This document shows positions 1 through 10,030 of a DNA stretch of 64,000 bases, one piece after another. The first letter of the stretch is position 1, and each line of letters opens with the position of its first letter. Made by a program: the position numbers and the translations under genes. The notes under the pieces are model-generated. The model ran no database searches. It was given only the letters and a program-made list of their open reading frames with translations, and had not been told where the DNA came from. The DNA lies in assembly GCA_958295665.1 (NCBI GenBank), contig OY282558.1, forward strand, positions 335,765,106-335,829,105. The letters run 5' to 3'. The DNA is from Tipula vernalis (lineage: Eukaryota > Arthropoda > Insecta > Diptera > Tipulidae).

Positions 1-1
1 A

Positions 2-814
2 TACTCATATTTACTCACTTGTGTCGATCGCTTCACTCGCTGGCCTGAAGCATACTGCATGACCAATATGTCAGCTGCAACCATAGCCACCACCTTTGTC
101 AACAACTACGTATCACGATTCGGCGTACCCCTTAGCATCACAACAGATCAAGGAACGCAATTTGAGTCCAAGCTTTTCAATGAGTTAACAAAACTCCTTG
201 GCTCACATCGGATACGGACAACGGCTTATCATCCGCAAGCCAATGGCATGGTCGAACGCTTCCATCGGCAACTCAAAGCCGCGTTAATGGCCAGAAACAA
301 CACAATCAATTGGAGTTCGGAAATACCAATCATATTACTTGGTATCCGAGCAACAGTGAAGGAAGATCTTAAGTGCTCACCGGCAGAATTAGTTTACGGT
401 CAAACCATCAAACTACCCGGTGAATTCTTTATCGAAAATCCTCCTTCACCACTCCCAACCACCGACACAATCATCGACCAACTGCGACAAACCATGCGCA
501 ACCTCATACCTAAAACGCCACGCCAATCAAAACAAGATGACGTATTTGTTCCAAAATCGCTTAACAACTGCGATTTTGTTTTCATAAGAACAGACAAGGT
601 TCGCACGGGATTAACTCCTCCCTATGAAGGTCCATATAAAGTTTTACGCAGACTTAGGAAACATTTCATCGTATCGATTAATGGAAAAAATTCCAACGTT
701 TCAATCGATCGACTTAAACCAGCTTACGGAATACTTAGTTCGGCTGAGCAAACATCAAGCCATCGGGTTCACAAAACCGTTCGTATAGCTCCTACTCATA
801 CAATCATTCCCTAG
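2..814 (+). CDS. Ty3/Gypsy integrase, C-terminal part of pol (partial at window edge)
   Basis: This is the 3' end of a Ty3/Gypsy pol gene. The frame is open from base 2, so the visible part runs off the left edge; the first ATG at 59 is internal and is not a real start. Integrase inserts the cDNA copy into host DNA. The core catalytic residues are visible: Asp in CVDRF, Asp in TTDQG, and Glu in MVERFHRQ, with 35 residues between the last two (DD35E). A chromodomain-free C-terminal part follows, with the TGLTPPYEGPYKVL motif that I associate with the CsRn1-like Gypsy clade in insects. No stop or frameshift is seen before the terminal TAG at 812-814, so this fragment looks younger than the other Gypsy remains here. 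A purine-rich run (ggagggggaaaa) follows immediately, as expected before a 3' LTR. Confidence 0.9.
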   Translation, partial: YSYLLTCVDRFTRWPEAYCMTNMSAATIATTFVNNYVSRFGVPLSITTDQGTQFESKLFNELTKLLGSHRIRTTAYHPQANGMVERFHRQLKAALMARNNTINWSSEIPIILLGIRATVKEDLKCSPAELVYGQTIKLPGEFFIENPPSPLPTTDTIIDQLRQTMRNLIPKTPRQSKQDDVFVPKSLNNCDFVFIRTDKVRTGLTPPYEGPYKVLRRLRKHFIVSINGKNSNVSIDRLKPAYGILSSAEQTSSHRVHKTVRIAPTHTIIP

Positions 815-1195
815 GGAGGGGGAAAATCACTCGCAGGGGAGTCCTGTAGCGACTCACTCACAATTCAATTCAATTATTCAATTCAATTCAATTATTCACA
901 GAAATATTCATCACTCGTTCATCGCCACAATTCGCACATTCATATTCACACTCATTCACATGAACGCACCTTGTTTTTCAAACGCAACACACTTCATTTC
1001 ATTAAAATATATGTACGTCTGTCAAAAATCTTTCGCGCGATAGAAAACAAAAAACACTCTCTCGTTTTCCTTTTTATCAAAAACAACTCGCGATTAAAAA
1101 ATATCATATTAAAAGAAACCAAAAACAAAAAGTAAATTTCGATTAATAAAAATTGTGTTCTTATACTAATTTAAAATACAAAATAGTGGTGGTGG
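815..1195 (+). mobile_element. Candidate polypurine tract and 3' LTR of the left-edge Gypsy element
   Basis: After the pol stop there is a purine-rich tract and then tgtagcgactcactc at about 846, a plausible LTR start. The sequence is AT-rich, has short attcaattcaattatt repeats, and contains no frame. The second LTR lies outside the window, so neither the exact start nor the end near the gtggtggtgg run (about 1185) can be proven. Confidence 0.4.
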
Positions 1196-1337
1196 AATTT
1201 ATATTCATTAAATAGTTTTGTAATTAATTTTCCAAAAAGAATTATAATAAAATGTCGGTCGCATAACACTTTTAATTGTGTGACCATAATAAAAAAACAA
1301 TCTCGTATATTTGCATGTGTACATCACATATGCTATA

Positions 1338-2012
1338 GGGCGTTGAACTTCCAAATATTTTTTCATTTCTGGCTGCGTAATATAATTAGTGGGTTTTATT
1401 TGCTTACATGTCTCACAACTTTGGATATAATTTCGCACGTCCCTCGCCATGTTAGTCCAATAAAACTGTCGTCTCAAAATTGCCAACGTCTTTGCAAACC
1501 CAAGATGTGCGCTAAAAGGTGCATTCTGAGCTTTTTGTAGAAGTGACTGAATAAGCTGCTGAGTGGGTACTACTAATTTCCATGCGGACAAATCACTGTT
1601 TACATCTTGAGTAGAATTGGGCATTATGTATAATTTGCCATTGAACTCTCGAAAATTTGTTTTAATGCCGACATTCTTTTGTAACGTTTTAATTTTACCC
1701 GCGTAAACAGGATTTCCAAACGCTTCATCATTAAGGTCCACATGAAGGGGTGGCATTCGTTCATCATCATCAGGCGAATCCGTTCTTGTCAAAGCTTCGA
1801 GGTGTATACGAGATAGAGTATCTGGAACAATGTTTTGGGATCCTTTTCTATATTCGATTTTGAAATTGTATCCCTGCAATTTCAAGCTCCACCTTGCAAG
1901 CCGTCCGGATAAATCTCGTTGATCCATTAGCCATTTAAGACTTGAATGGTCCGTGATGATGGTGAACGAATACACCTCCACATAAGGCCTAAACTTTTTA
2001 ACGAAGAAGTCG
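1338..2012 (-). pseudogene. Truncated Ty3/Gypsy pol: RNase H end plus integrase zinc finger
   Basis: Reading the minus strand from about 2012, the frame begins inside the Gypsy RNase H domain (FTIITDHSSLKWLM, then ARWSLKLQGYNFKIEYRKG and the PDTLSRI tail). It runs through a spacer into the integrase HHCC zinc-binding module (HLGFAKTLAILRRQFYW then CETCKQ). Homology stops after about VQRP near 1338, before any catalytic integrase residues. The RT half is missing on the other side. It is on the opposite strand to the Gypsy element at 2-814 and is therefore a separate insertion. The intact frame suggests a deletion or insertion truncation rather than long decay. Confidence 0.85.
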
Positions 2013-2262
2013 AATACCATACGTCATTTCTTGTGGACATTTCTGAGATTGGCACAAGAAATTTCGAAATTGGCCGTATTACATTGTAAGTTTTATGTTT
2101 CGTAATACATTTACGTTACGGTTCATTTTCACTATTAATCCCCGCGATTTTTTAATGAGGGCAGTTTTTTCTAATTCCATAAGTGTTGAGAAGTTGGATA
2201 CCATACATTATTTCATGGGGACATCTCTAAGATCGGCATTTAGAAATTGAAATTTGACCGCG
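2012..2262. repeat. Two diverged copies of a ggacatctctnagatcgg repeat
   Basis: Near-identical text occurs at about 2012-2055 and 2188-2240 (ataccatac.t.attt, then tggggacatctctaagatcgg), about 184 bp apart. The core resembles the ccttgtggacatctctgtgatcgg segment of the 161-bp unit at 5976-6780. I read it as an old relative of that family; the mariner at 2260 abuts it. Confidence 0.5.
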
Positions 2263-3482
2263 AATCAAAATGTGAATCAAAATGTCTTGCAATATCATAT
2301 GAAAAAAAAGAGTGAATGAGACAACTGTATATTTTTTTAAAAAAAATTTTATCGCGGTGAAACTTATAGAAACAAAATTCGATGTAAATTTTACAGTTCG
2401 TTTGTTTTCTTCAATTTAGTAGCCCGTGTTTTGAAAAAAATTCTAAAATGAATAAAATTGAATATCGTGCCGTTATTAAATTTTTCTGTAAAGATGGACG
2501 CAATGCAATTTATATATTCAATTGCATATCAAAAGTTTACGGCGAATTTGCACCATCATATTCCACAGTAAAAAGGTGGGTAAAATTGTTCAAAAGTCGT
2601 CGGGAGTCATTAGAAGACGACAACCGCCCAGGTCGTCCCGCAGATGCTATTAGCCATGAAAACATACTTTTGGCAGAATCAATTGTATTAGAGGACCGCC
2701 GTATTTCTGTTTCGCGGTTAGCGTGGAGACTTTCCCTTTCTTATGGTACCACGTATACCATATTACATTCCCCGTTTGTTGACTGCACAACAAAAGAAAA
2801 TTCGTGTTCAAACTTCAAAGGCGATTTTAGAAATGTATGAACAAGATCCAGAAAACTTCTTGGATAACATAATAACAGGCGATGAAACATGGATTCATCA
2901 TTGACAAACAAGAATCGATGGAATGGATTAAACGTGGTGAACCACCACCAAAGATATTCAAAACTCAACCGTATGCTGGTAAGGTTTTGGCAACAATTTT
3001 TTGGGATGCTGAAGGGATATTGATGATTGATTATATGCCACCGAAAACCACAATCACAGGCATCTATTACGCAGAGGTTTTGCGAAAATTGAAAAAAGCG
3101 ATCCGGGAAAAACGGCCAAAGAAAGTTAGTAAAAAAACCTTACTTCTTCACGACAATGCACCAGTGCACAAGGCTATAGTTGCTCAAGCTGCATTAAAGG
3201 ACTGCGGCTTCGTAGAAATTCCGCAACCACCATACAGTCCAGATTTGGCACCCAGTGACTATTTCCTGTTTCCCAATTTGAAAAAAAATTAAGGGGCCGG
3301 AAATTTTCCAGTGATTCTGAAGTACAGTCTGTTGTAAATGAATATTTTAAGAGGGCTTAGTCAAGTTAATTGATCGATGTAACAAATGTATAAACCTTAA
3401 AGGAGATTACGTCGAAAAATAAAAATATTGCTGTCTCACTCACTCTTTTTTTTCATATGATATTGCAAGACATTTTGATTCG
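2260..3482 (+). mobile_element. mariner element with ~50-bp terminal inverted repeats
   Basis: The left end (cttgcaatatcatatgaaaa..., 2274-2325) and right end (3434-3482) are inverted copies over about 49 bp with one mismatch seen. The right end finishes gattcgccctcg followed by TA, fitting a Tc1/mariner TA target. The left end carries a 12-bp direct duplication (gaatcaaaatgt twice, 2262-2285) and a diverged extreme terminus. It encloses the transposase remnant at 2448-3360. Confidence 0.85.
2448..3360 (+). pseudogene. mariner transposase (DD34D), frameshifted
   Basis: A cut-and-paste transposase of the mariner family. The ATG at 2448 opens a helix-turn-helix (HTH_48-type) N-terminus (YRAVIKFFCKDGRNA, STVKRWVKLFKSRRESLED, RPGRPADAI). 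A frameshift near 2755 leads to the catalytic half: GDETWIHH (first Asp), LLHDNAPVH (second Asp) and PDLAPSDYFLF, where the third Asp lies 34 residues after the second, the classic DD34D spacing. A further 1-nt shift lies just after GDETWIHH at about 2903. A third, in a poly-A run near 3287, removes the frame for the C-terminus. All catalytic Asp codons survive, but three frame breaks make it non-functional. Confidence 0.9.
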
Positions 3483-4040
3483 CCCTCGTACATATTTTAT
3501 GTCCAATTTTAAATATTTATTCTACTATAATGCTCTTAAACCTTAGTCTATTTCTTTACAATTATTTTTCGGGATGAATACCGTTTGGTTAAGAGTTTTA
3601 AATATTTGTTTCTTCATGGAATGAAAATTTCCTTAAATTTTAGCTGAGACACACATTTTAGAAAAAAGCCTTTTCGGGATGAATATTTCGTGCTAACTTC
3701 TAATATGTCGAATAACCTACGTCAATAACACAAATCGAATCATTATGATTGTTTATTTGTTTTTGTCAATGAACCAATGAACAAATCTTGGAATCAGTTA
3801 AAAACATGTTTACCAACAGTCAGTATCAATAACTAAGATATGCCAATAACAAAGTAGAGAATGAAATTGATGCTAATGATAAAGAGTTATAATTAAGTGC
3901 AAAAATCAAATTGATGACGCCTTCAGAGAATTAATTTCGTGACGTCGTATTGGGAAGCAAACCAAAAAACAAAATTTTTGAGAAAAAAAACTCGACATCG
4001 AAAAATCACTTACAATTTCCAAAATCATAATGTACCTGTA
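3483..4040. other. No feature seen
   Basis: AT-rich sequence without a believable coding frame. The phrase ttttcgggatgaata occurs twice (about 3566 and 3672). Nothing else stands out. Confidence 0.5.
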
Positions 4041-4444
4041 AAGGTGGATTTATATTATCAGTTCCTTTCAGTTCCTACTCGTATCGTGTCAGACATCACC
4101 AATTTACACTATCCGTACCTTTCAATTCAGGCATTTTCTTCGTATGATTATCGTATATATTCATATGTTTGGGTCAAGAATAGAGTAAAGATAACACAAA
4201 AATACAAAAATGTTTTAGTAGCAATTTACAATTTTTGTTTGTTTTGATATTCTTTCGTATTTTTTCGCCTTCAGATATCATACAAAACATTCTTTTCAAC
4301 AATAAGTGTCTGTGTCGGTACGAGTAGGAACGGAAAGGAATGGATAATATAAATACTCCTATAGAAAGTACATGTAACAATTTTTTTTTTGTCTGACACG
4401 ATACGAGTAGAAACTGAAAGGAACAGATAATATAAATCCACCTT
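4041..4444. mobile_element. MITE-like element with ~60-bp inverted ends
   Basis: The left end, aaggtggatttatattatc followed by agttcctttcagttcctac, reappears inverted at 4385-4444. Inner partial inverted copies of the taccttt/gaaaggaa motif also occur. It is about 404 bp with no transposase. No clean target duplication is visible. A 102-codon frame inside it (3939-4247) crosses the terminus and is not a gene. Confidence 0.75.
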
Positions 4445-5010
4445 AAGCCGGTAATACGGCGCAAGTCAACGTCAAAAATCGAGAAACTGGAATAATCCTT
4501 GTAAAGTAAGTTCTTATGAAATTAACTTTATTTCAAAAATAATATAAAATCAATAAAGTCGAAAAACGAGATTTTGGTCCTCGATTATGTAAGCATTTTA
4601 GAGGGAGATTTTACGCTTACATAATGCTTATAACGCTTACATAATCGTATTTTCTCGTGCAACTTTGTGAATTACTGTTCTTGAAATCCATAACTCGAAA
4701 GTCGAAACACGAAAATACTCATTGGACATCCTACTGAAAATCGGTTAATAACAAATCGATGAACCGAAAATTTGAAATTAATCGATCAACCCTTAACCGA
4801 TTTTGATTTCCCTACCAGAAATGTATATTACTGGTGTATTAGACAGAGCAAAGAAAATACCTTTTGTTGTTTCTGAAGAAAATGTTAATATTCTCTAATG
4901 AAAAGTAGGATTTAAATAAAACACGAATTTGTTTTTCCAAAGTATCCAAATCAATTTTTGTATAAATGTATTTATTACGTTTATTACGGCCCTTTCATTT
5001 TCTTTTACGC
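4445..5010. other. No feature seen
   Basis: AT-rich DNA. A short near-repeat (cgcttacataat) occurs at about 4614 and 4632. No coding signal. Confidence 0.5.
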
Positions 5011-5446
5011 AAGTAAAATAAAGTATAGTAATCATGAAAATATTGCACCTTGAGATTTTTAGAGATTTATCTGTTTTGAGGTCCCCTAAGTCCGAAAAGG
5101 TGGGTTTCGAAATGGTGTCTGTCAGTCTGTATTATCTCTACAGCCCAGATGATTTAACCAATCGAAGTGAAAGTTCAGATTTAAGCTTTTTTGATAAATT
5201 AGGAGGTTCCAGTGAATTTTACTCCAAATCGGCTAACCGGAAGTGGCCACTGCCTTGGTCGAGAAAACTTATTTTGCAAATATCTTAAAAAGTATAGGGT
5301 TAACAAAAAACTACTTAATACAAAATGTTTCCAAAAAATAAGCAAAAATAAAATAAAAATTAAAAAAAATAAAATTTCTCAAAATTCTCTATTCGTAAAA
5401 GAAAGTCTTATGTTGGCCACACCTCCATTTTTATAAATTAAATGTT
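5011..5446 (+). repeat. Dispersed repeat R1, copy a
   Basis: First of three clear copies of a ~430-500-bp family (others at 34027-34530 and 36099-36359 plus 39105-39425, both inverted relative to this one). Landmarks in order: taaagtatagtaatcatgaa, ttgagatttttagagattta, gaggtcccctaagtccgaaa, a gtctgtcagtctgt microsatellite seed, cagcccagatgatttaacca, then ggctaaccggaagtggccac and gttggccacacctcc at the far end. No terminal inverted repeat and no convincing pol III promoter is seen, so the class is unknown. The 84- and 74-codon frames here are by-products of the repeat. Confidence 0.85.
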
Positions 5447-5520
5447 ATAAATAGAATAAATAGATAAGTTATTTTATAAAAAAATAGAATTATTGTTCGA
5501 CTGGTTATCTGTCAAAATGC

Positions 5521-7185
5521 ATGAGTGTGAAGTTTATGCTAAAAACAAAATAACAAAAAATTACACTGTTAAATTAACTATTTTCCAATTGGAATTTAAA
5601 TGATATGAAAATTTAAATTTTTTGTAATTTTAGATTTTTAGTACCACCAAACAGATTCTTTTCATCAGAAAACAGGTTCTTTTCATCCTTTTCAGATAGC
5701 TGGACCATATGTTTATATCGTTAACCAAAAGCATCCAATTGCGTTGAGCATTACTATATTTCAGACAATTTAAAAGTTGACTGAAGTTTGATGGTTTAAA
5801 GAATTATTTAGCGCCGATCCTGGAAATGTCCCGAAGGCCCCGCACATTTCTTAGAATAGCTAAGCCATATAGCGGTCAATGTCTCCAAGCCGATCCAATT
5901 ATGATGAACTATAATATATTTCACAGTTTTTGGAATTTCAAATAATTTTTTTATTATTTTAAAAGTTTTATGTAATCAGGTATAGTATACCTCATTACAA
6001 TTGAATAAGATTGACCACGTAGACTGGCATATGGTCAATTTATCCAAACATACAGGCCAGACCTTGTGGACATCTCTGTGATCGGAGATACAACAATTTA
6101 TAAAACTAATAAAATTATTAAAAATTCTAAATTTTGTGAAGTATAGTATAGTTCATCACAATTGAATAAGATTGACCACGTAGACTGACATATGGTCAAT
6201 TTATCCAAAAATATAGGCCAGACCTTGTGGACATCTCTGTGATCGGACATACAACAATTTATATAACTAATAAAATTATTAAAAATTCTAACTTCTGTGA
6301 AGTATAGTATAGTTCATCACAATTGAATAATATTGACCAAGTATACTGGCATATGGTCAAGTTATCCAAAAATATAGGCCAGACCTTGTGGACATCTCTG
6401 TGATCAGAGATATAAAAATTTATAAAACCAATAAAATTATTAAAAATTCTAAATTCTGTGAAGTATAGTATAGTTCATTACAATTGAATAAGATTGATCA
6501 CGTATACTGGCATATGGCCAAGTTATCCGAAAATATAAGCAAGACCTTGTGGACATCTCTGTGATCGGAGATACAACAATTTTTAAAACCAATAAAATTA
6601 TCAAAAATTCTAAATTCTGTGAAGTATAGTATAGTTCATCACAATTGGGTAAGGTTGACCACATAGACTGGCACATAGCCAAGTTATCCGAAAATATGGG
6701 CAAAACCTTGTGGACATCTCTGCGGTCGGCGATATAAAACTTTTTAAATAATGAACAATTTTTAAAAATTCCAAAAACTGTGAAATATATTATAGTTCAT
6801 CATATTTGGATCGGCTTGGTGACATTGGGCGCTTTATGGCTTAGCTGTTCTAAGAAATATGCGGGGCCTTCGGGACATTTCCAGGATCGGCGCTAAATAA
6901 TTCTTTAAACCATCAAATTTCAGTCAACTTTTAAATTATCTGAAATATAACAAGTTATGTTCTACACAATTGGATGCTTTTGGTTAACGATATAAACAGA
7001 TGGTCCAGCTATCTGAAAACGATGAAAAGAACCTATTTCCTGATGAAAAGGATCTATTTGGTGGTACGAAAAATCCAAAATTACAAAAAATTTAAATTTT
7101 CATATAATTTAAATTCCAATTGGAAAATAGCTAATTTAACAGTGTAATTTTTTGTTATTTTTTTTAGCATAAACTTCACACTCAT
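5521..7185. mobile_element. Fold-back transposable element with 161-bp internal array and 8-bp target duplication
   Basis: The arms are ~450-bp inverted copies (5521-5976 and about 6733-7185), each beginning atgagtgtgaagtttatgct. The element is flanked by the identical 8-mer CAAAATGC at 5513-5520 and 7186-7193, which fixes both ends. The middle holds direct repeats whose tgaagtatag landmark recurs at about 5976, 6137, 6298, 6459 and 6620, a period of exactly 161 bp. Each arm is itself made of two diverged versions of the same unit; the landmark continues at 6781 and 6941. No transposase frame is present, so it is non-autonomous. An 8-bp duplication is known for hAT, P and some MULE-type transposases; I cannot assign the class. 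Confidence 0.9.
5976..6780 (+). repeat. Tandem array, five 161-bp units
   Basis: Five direct units fill the centre of the fold-back element. Conserved blocks per unit are tgaagtatagtatagttcat, cacaattgaataagattgac, ctggcatatggtcaa, atataggccagaccttgtgg and acatctctgtgatcgg. The accttgtgg landmark sits at 6061, 6222, 6383, 6544 and 6705. Divergence between units is low except in the fifth, which grades into the right arm. Confidence 0.92.
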
Positions 7186-7289
7186 CAAAATGCATCTTTA
7201 ATTTTTTTTTTAATGTTGATACTGAATAGGTTAGTTAGTTTAATCGGAAATCATTGGAAGGACAGGGTAGCAAATTTCGCAGCAGCAAG

Positions 7290-7690
7290 ACCCTTGCTAA
7301 CACATCCGAGTTAATGTTCTTTTTTACGTTCTTTAAAGTTAGTTTCTCAAAATTCCCTGTTCGTAAAAGAAACTCGTTTAACATACCGCACCTCAATTTT
7401 TTACATTCTTTAATGTTAGTAACTTTTAAGTTTGGAAGTGTTGTCTGTCGGTGTATCTGTCTTTCTGCCTATATCCTCTCTAAAGCTCAGATGGTTTAAT
7501 CTTTAACCAATGGAACTGAAACTTCATATTAAGACTTTTTTCTTAAATTGAGAGATCCTTGTGAATTTTAATGAAAATCGGCCAACCGGAAGTGGTGGAC
7601 ACAATTTACAGAAATTCCATAAGAACAAAATGTTGAAAATTTTACAAAATTTGCCTAACAAACTTCTCAAAATTCTCCGTTTATAACTGA
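7290..7690 (+). repeat. Highly diverged R1-related copy
   Basis: The region keeps R1 landmarks in scrambled age-worn form: ctcaaaattccctgttcgta, gtctgtcggtgtatctgtct, ctcagatggtttaat, gccaaccggaagtgg and ttctcaaaattctccg. It is much more diverged than copies a-c, so it is an old insertion or a sister subfamily. Confidence 0.6.
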
Positions 7691-7699
7691 CGTTTATTT

Positions 7700-8370
7700 T
7701 TTTTTACCTCTTGCCGGTCAGACCATTTTAGACTGTTGGCCACCCTAAGTACACTATCGTTACTTAGATTTCAGCAGTGATTGGTTGAAAAATATGAGAA
7801 AAAATTGTGACAAAATGGATGAAAAATGGTGGATGGGGACAGTAAAAATGTAGCAACCAAAGTAAACGCTTATATTAAACAAATATCGCAAAACAAAAAC
7901 GTTGTAAAACACAAATATCACAGTCAAAAATATTGCCATGGCGCTCGCCAAATATACAAATGAATCGGTGAGAGGAAAAACAATAAATGTCGAAAACTTC
8001 AATTTTGAGAAAATAAGAAAAACTGACTAACAGCCAAATGGTAAATTTTTGGGTGTTGTATTGTATTGCAGAGTTCTAGTGTCTATGTTTCTTCGTAGGA
8101 TCACGAAAGAAAAATTACGAAAGGCCCATTATTGAAAAAGATATGTGAAAAAATGTTCATTGGATTTGTACTGTTCTTCCGCTCAAAATCATTGTTAATT
8201 TTAGTTTTTTAAGTTTTTTTAATTGAATTATTTCTAACAAAGAAACAAATTTTTAGAAATTGCTGCAAGTTTTAATTCATCTTCATCATTGGCCACTTTC
8301 CATGAAATTATATGGTAATAAAATTCTAAAGTCTCCCTAGACATATACTGCAAAATTTTTTTAAGGTTAG
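7700..8370. other. AT-rich spacer with an R2-like repeat trace
   Basis: About 7850-7935 contains aacaaatatcgcaaaacaaa and agtcaaaaatattgcc, which resemble 27118-27170 (see R2). An 80-codon hydrophobic frame on the minus strand (7760-8002) is too biased in composition to support a gene. Nothing else is seen. Confidence 0.4.
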
Positions 8371-10030
8371 TTATTTTTTTTCATTCACAGGAACTACTTC
8401 TTGGTACGCTTTTTCTGATGGTAAATGAGGATTAACTTTTGGCTTAATTAACTTAAATGTTTGAGAAACAAAACCTCCTATGAACTGACTTGTTGTCAAA
8501 TAGCCGGGGGTTTCACTACTATAAGTAAATTAGCTGTAGTGCGAAACACTAAAGTTAACACTTGGCTTTTCGATCGATTTGCAAGGTTTTTTTGTAGAAA
8601 TTTGCCCACCAGGTTTTAAAGTCAATAATATATTTATAGCCAACACTAGATACAGTGATTGGTCTTTTCTTTCGGGAAGCCGCTATCATCTCTTCATATT
8701 CTTCAGGGAGATAAATACGATCAGCTCTTCTTATAAGCCTCTTCACAGTGCCAAAATCTCGATCGCAGGGCAAAGAATAAGTGCCCGCGAACAGGAAAAT
8801 AGTGGTAAATCTTAGTAAAGTGCTTGGAATAAGCGAGAGTTATTAAAAATAAAAATAACACCATTGTGTTGTTCCGATTTTGTCCTGGACACCCATCCGA
8901 AAATATGTGGATTTCTGTTATTTCAGGAGGTATGTTATTTGTCATATAATGCGAAAGAAAACTGCAAACTTCGTCTGGGCCTTTGTCTGCCTGCCTTTCA
9001 TGGAAGGTATAAAAATGTCCTGTATTGCTTTTTAAATTATGTATTTGAAATGCATATAGCCACAATTGTCGGTAGTAAAATATTTCTTGGACAGGTATAT
9101 TGGGCAAAGGCAGGTTTTGCATGAAGTCAAAACTTATGCCAATGACATCGTTTATTTCAGTGCACATTTTTTTTATGGTTTGCATTTGTGGATAAAACTT
9201 CTTAGCTCAACGCTGGGCTAGCAATTCCGCAGCACGTACTTTTTTTGCAATGTTGTTTAGATTCGGGTCATTCAATTTCGATCCAAGACGTTCACATTCG
9301 CTACAGACATCCACTTGTGGTGTACCGAACATCAACGAATAATTTTCATTAAAATACTTTGGGTAATATTCGTACTTTACATACTTTTATGTTGAGAGCT
9401 CGACTCTTTATGTTCTTTCATTTTGACAATACTTTCAGAAGATAATACCTGAGGACGATTTCTATATTTACCTTGTAAATCTATTGAAACCTTGCCTTCC
9501 TTGACAAATTGGTTTATCCTTTGTAATCGAGAATTTGAAGTTACATGTAAACTGAGAAAAGCCTTTTCACAAACGGGAATTCTACCACCTTGTTTGCACA
9601 CACTATAAGCGAATGTCGCAGATTTTACACAATTTTCACTACTTTTTCGTCGTCTTGCTGCAGGTTTCCCTTCCATAAGGCCCATTAAGTAGATATCCTA
9701 TTCATCTTTACTTTTCAGCCCAAGAAATTTGGACAAAATAGTTTGTTTTTCATGCTGGGTGATATTTTTGTGCACTTATCGTTACTTAAAAAAAATTGGA
9801 TATTAGATAAGCAAAGTTACAGTCAATATGATAGTACATATCTTACTCAATTTCTTTTATAGTTTTCTTGTTAACTGTATTTCCAACAGTATTATCATAT
9901 TCTTGACCGTGAAGGCGGGCATATTTCCGTTGGTTTTGTTTTCATTTATCAGGTTGCTTTTTTCGTTTTTTATGGTTCTTTCAGTAAAACATTCACTATC
10001 GTCACTAGCACTAGACATTTTTCACATAAA
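8371..10030 (-). pseudogene. Decayed member of an insect multicopy family (DUF7869-type, transposon-like)
   Basis: Minus-strand blocks match, in order, a protein family that I recall from many insect genomes under the DUF7869 label; function is unproven and a transposase-like RNase H fold is plausible. About 9840-10020 gives the N-terminal RKYARLHGQEY motif. About 9377-9770 gives QTILSKFLGLKSKDE, KPAARRRKSSEN and GRIPVCEKAFLSLH. About 9190-9370 gives FNENYSLMFGTPQ and VCSEC. About 8721-9185 gives FDFMQNLPLP, FYYRQLWLYAF and FSDGCPGQN. About 8555-8775 gives CDRDFGTVKRLIRRA, and about 8371-8520 gives TPGYLTTSQFIGGFVSQ to a TAA. Lesions seen are in-frame stops near 9700 and 9210, a deletion after 9377, a frameshift near 8770 and a stop near 8525. 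gtaaga after the first block near 9838 may be a splice donor. Confidence 0.75.

Noticed and set aside
3939..4247. 102-codon frame on the plus strand
   Set aside because: It spans the edge of an inverted-repeat MITE and has no family resemblance.
5034..5436. Two short frames in R1 copy a as genes
   Set aside because: The same frames recur as shadows in other R1 copies with frame-disrupting changes.
5976..6780. CRISPR-like array
   Set aside because: Units are contiguous 161-bp repeats without unique spacers, in a eukaryotic transposon.
7760..8002. 80-codon hydrophobic frame on the minus strand, possible membrane protein
   Set aside because: Composition simply reflects AT-rich DNA (Phe, Ile, Val, Tyr); no start context, neighbour or homologue recognised.
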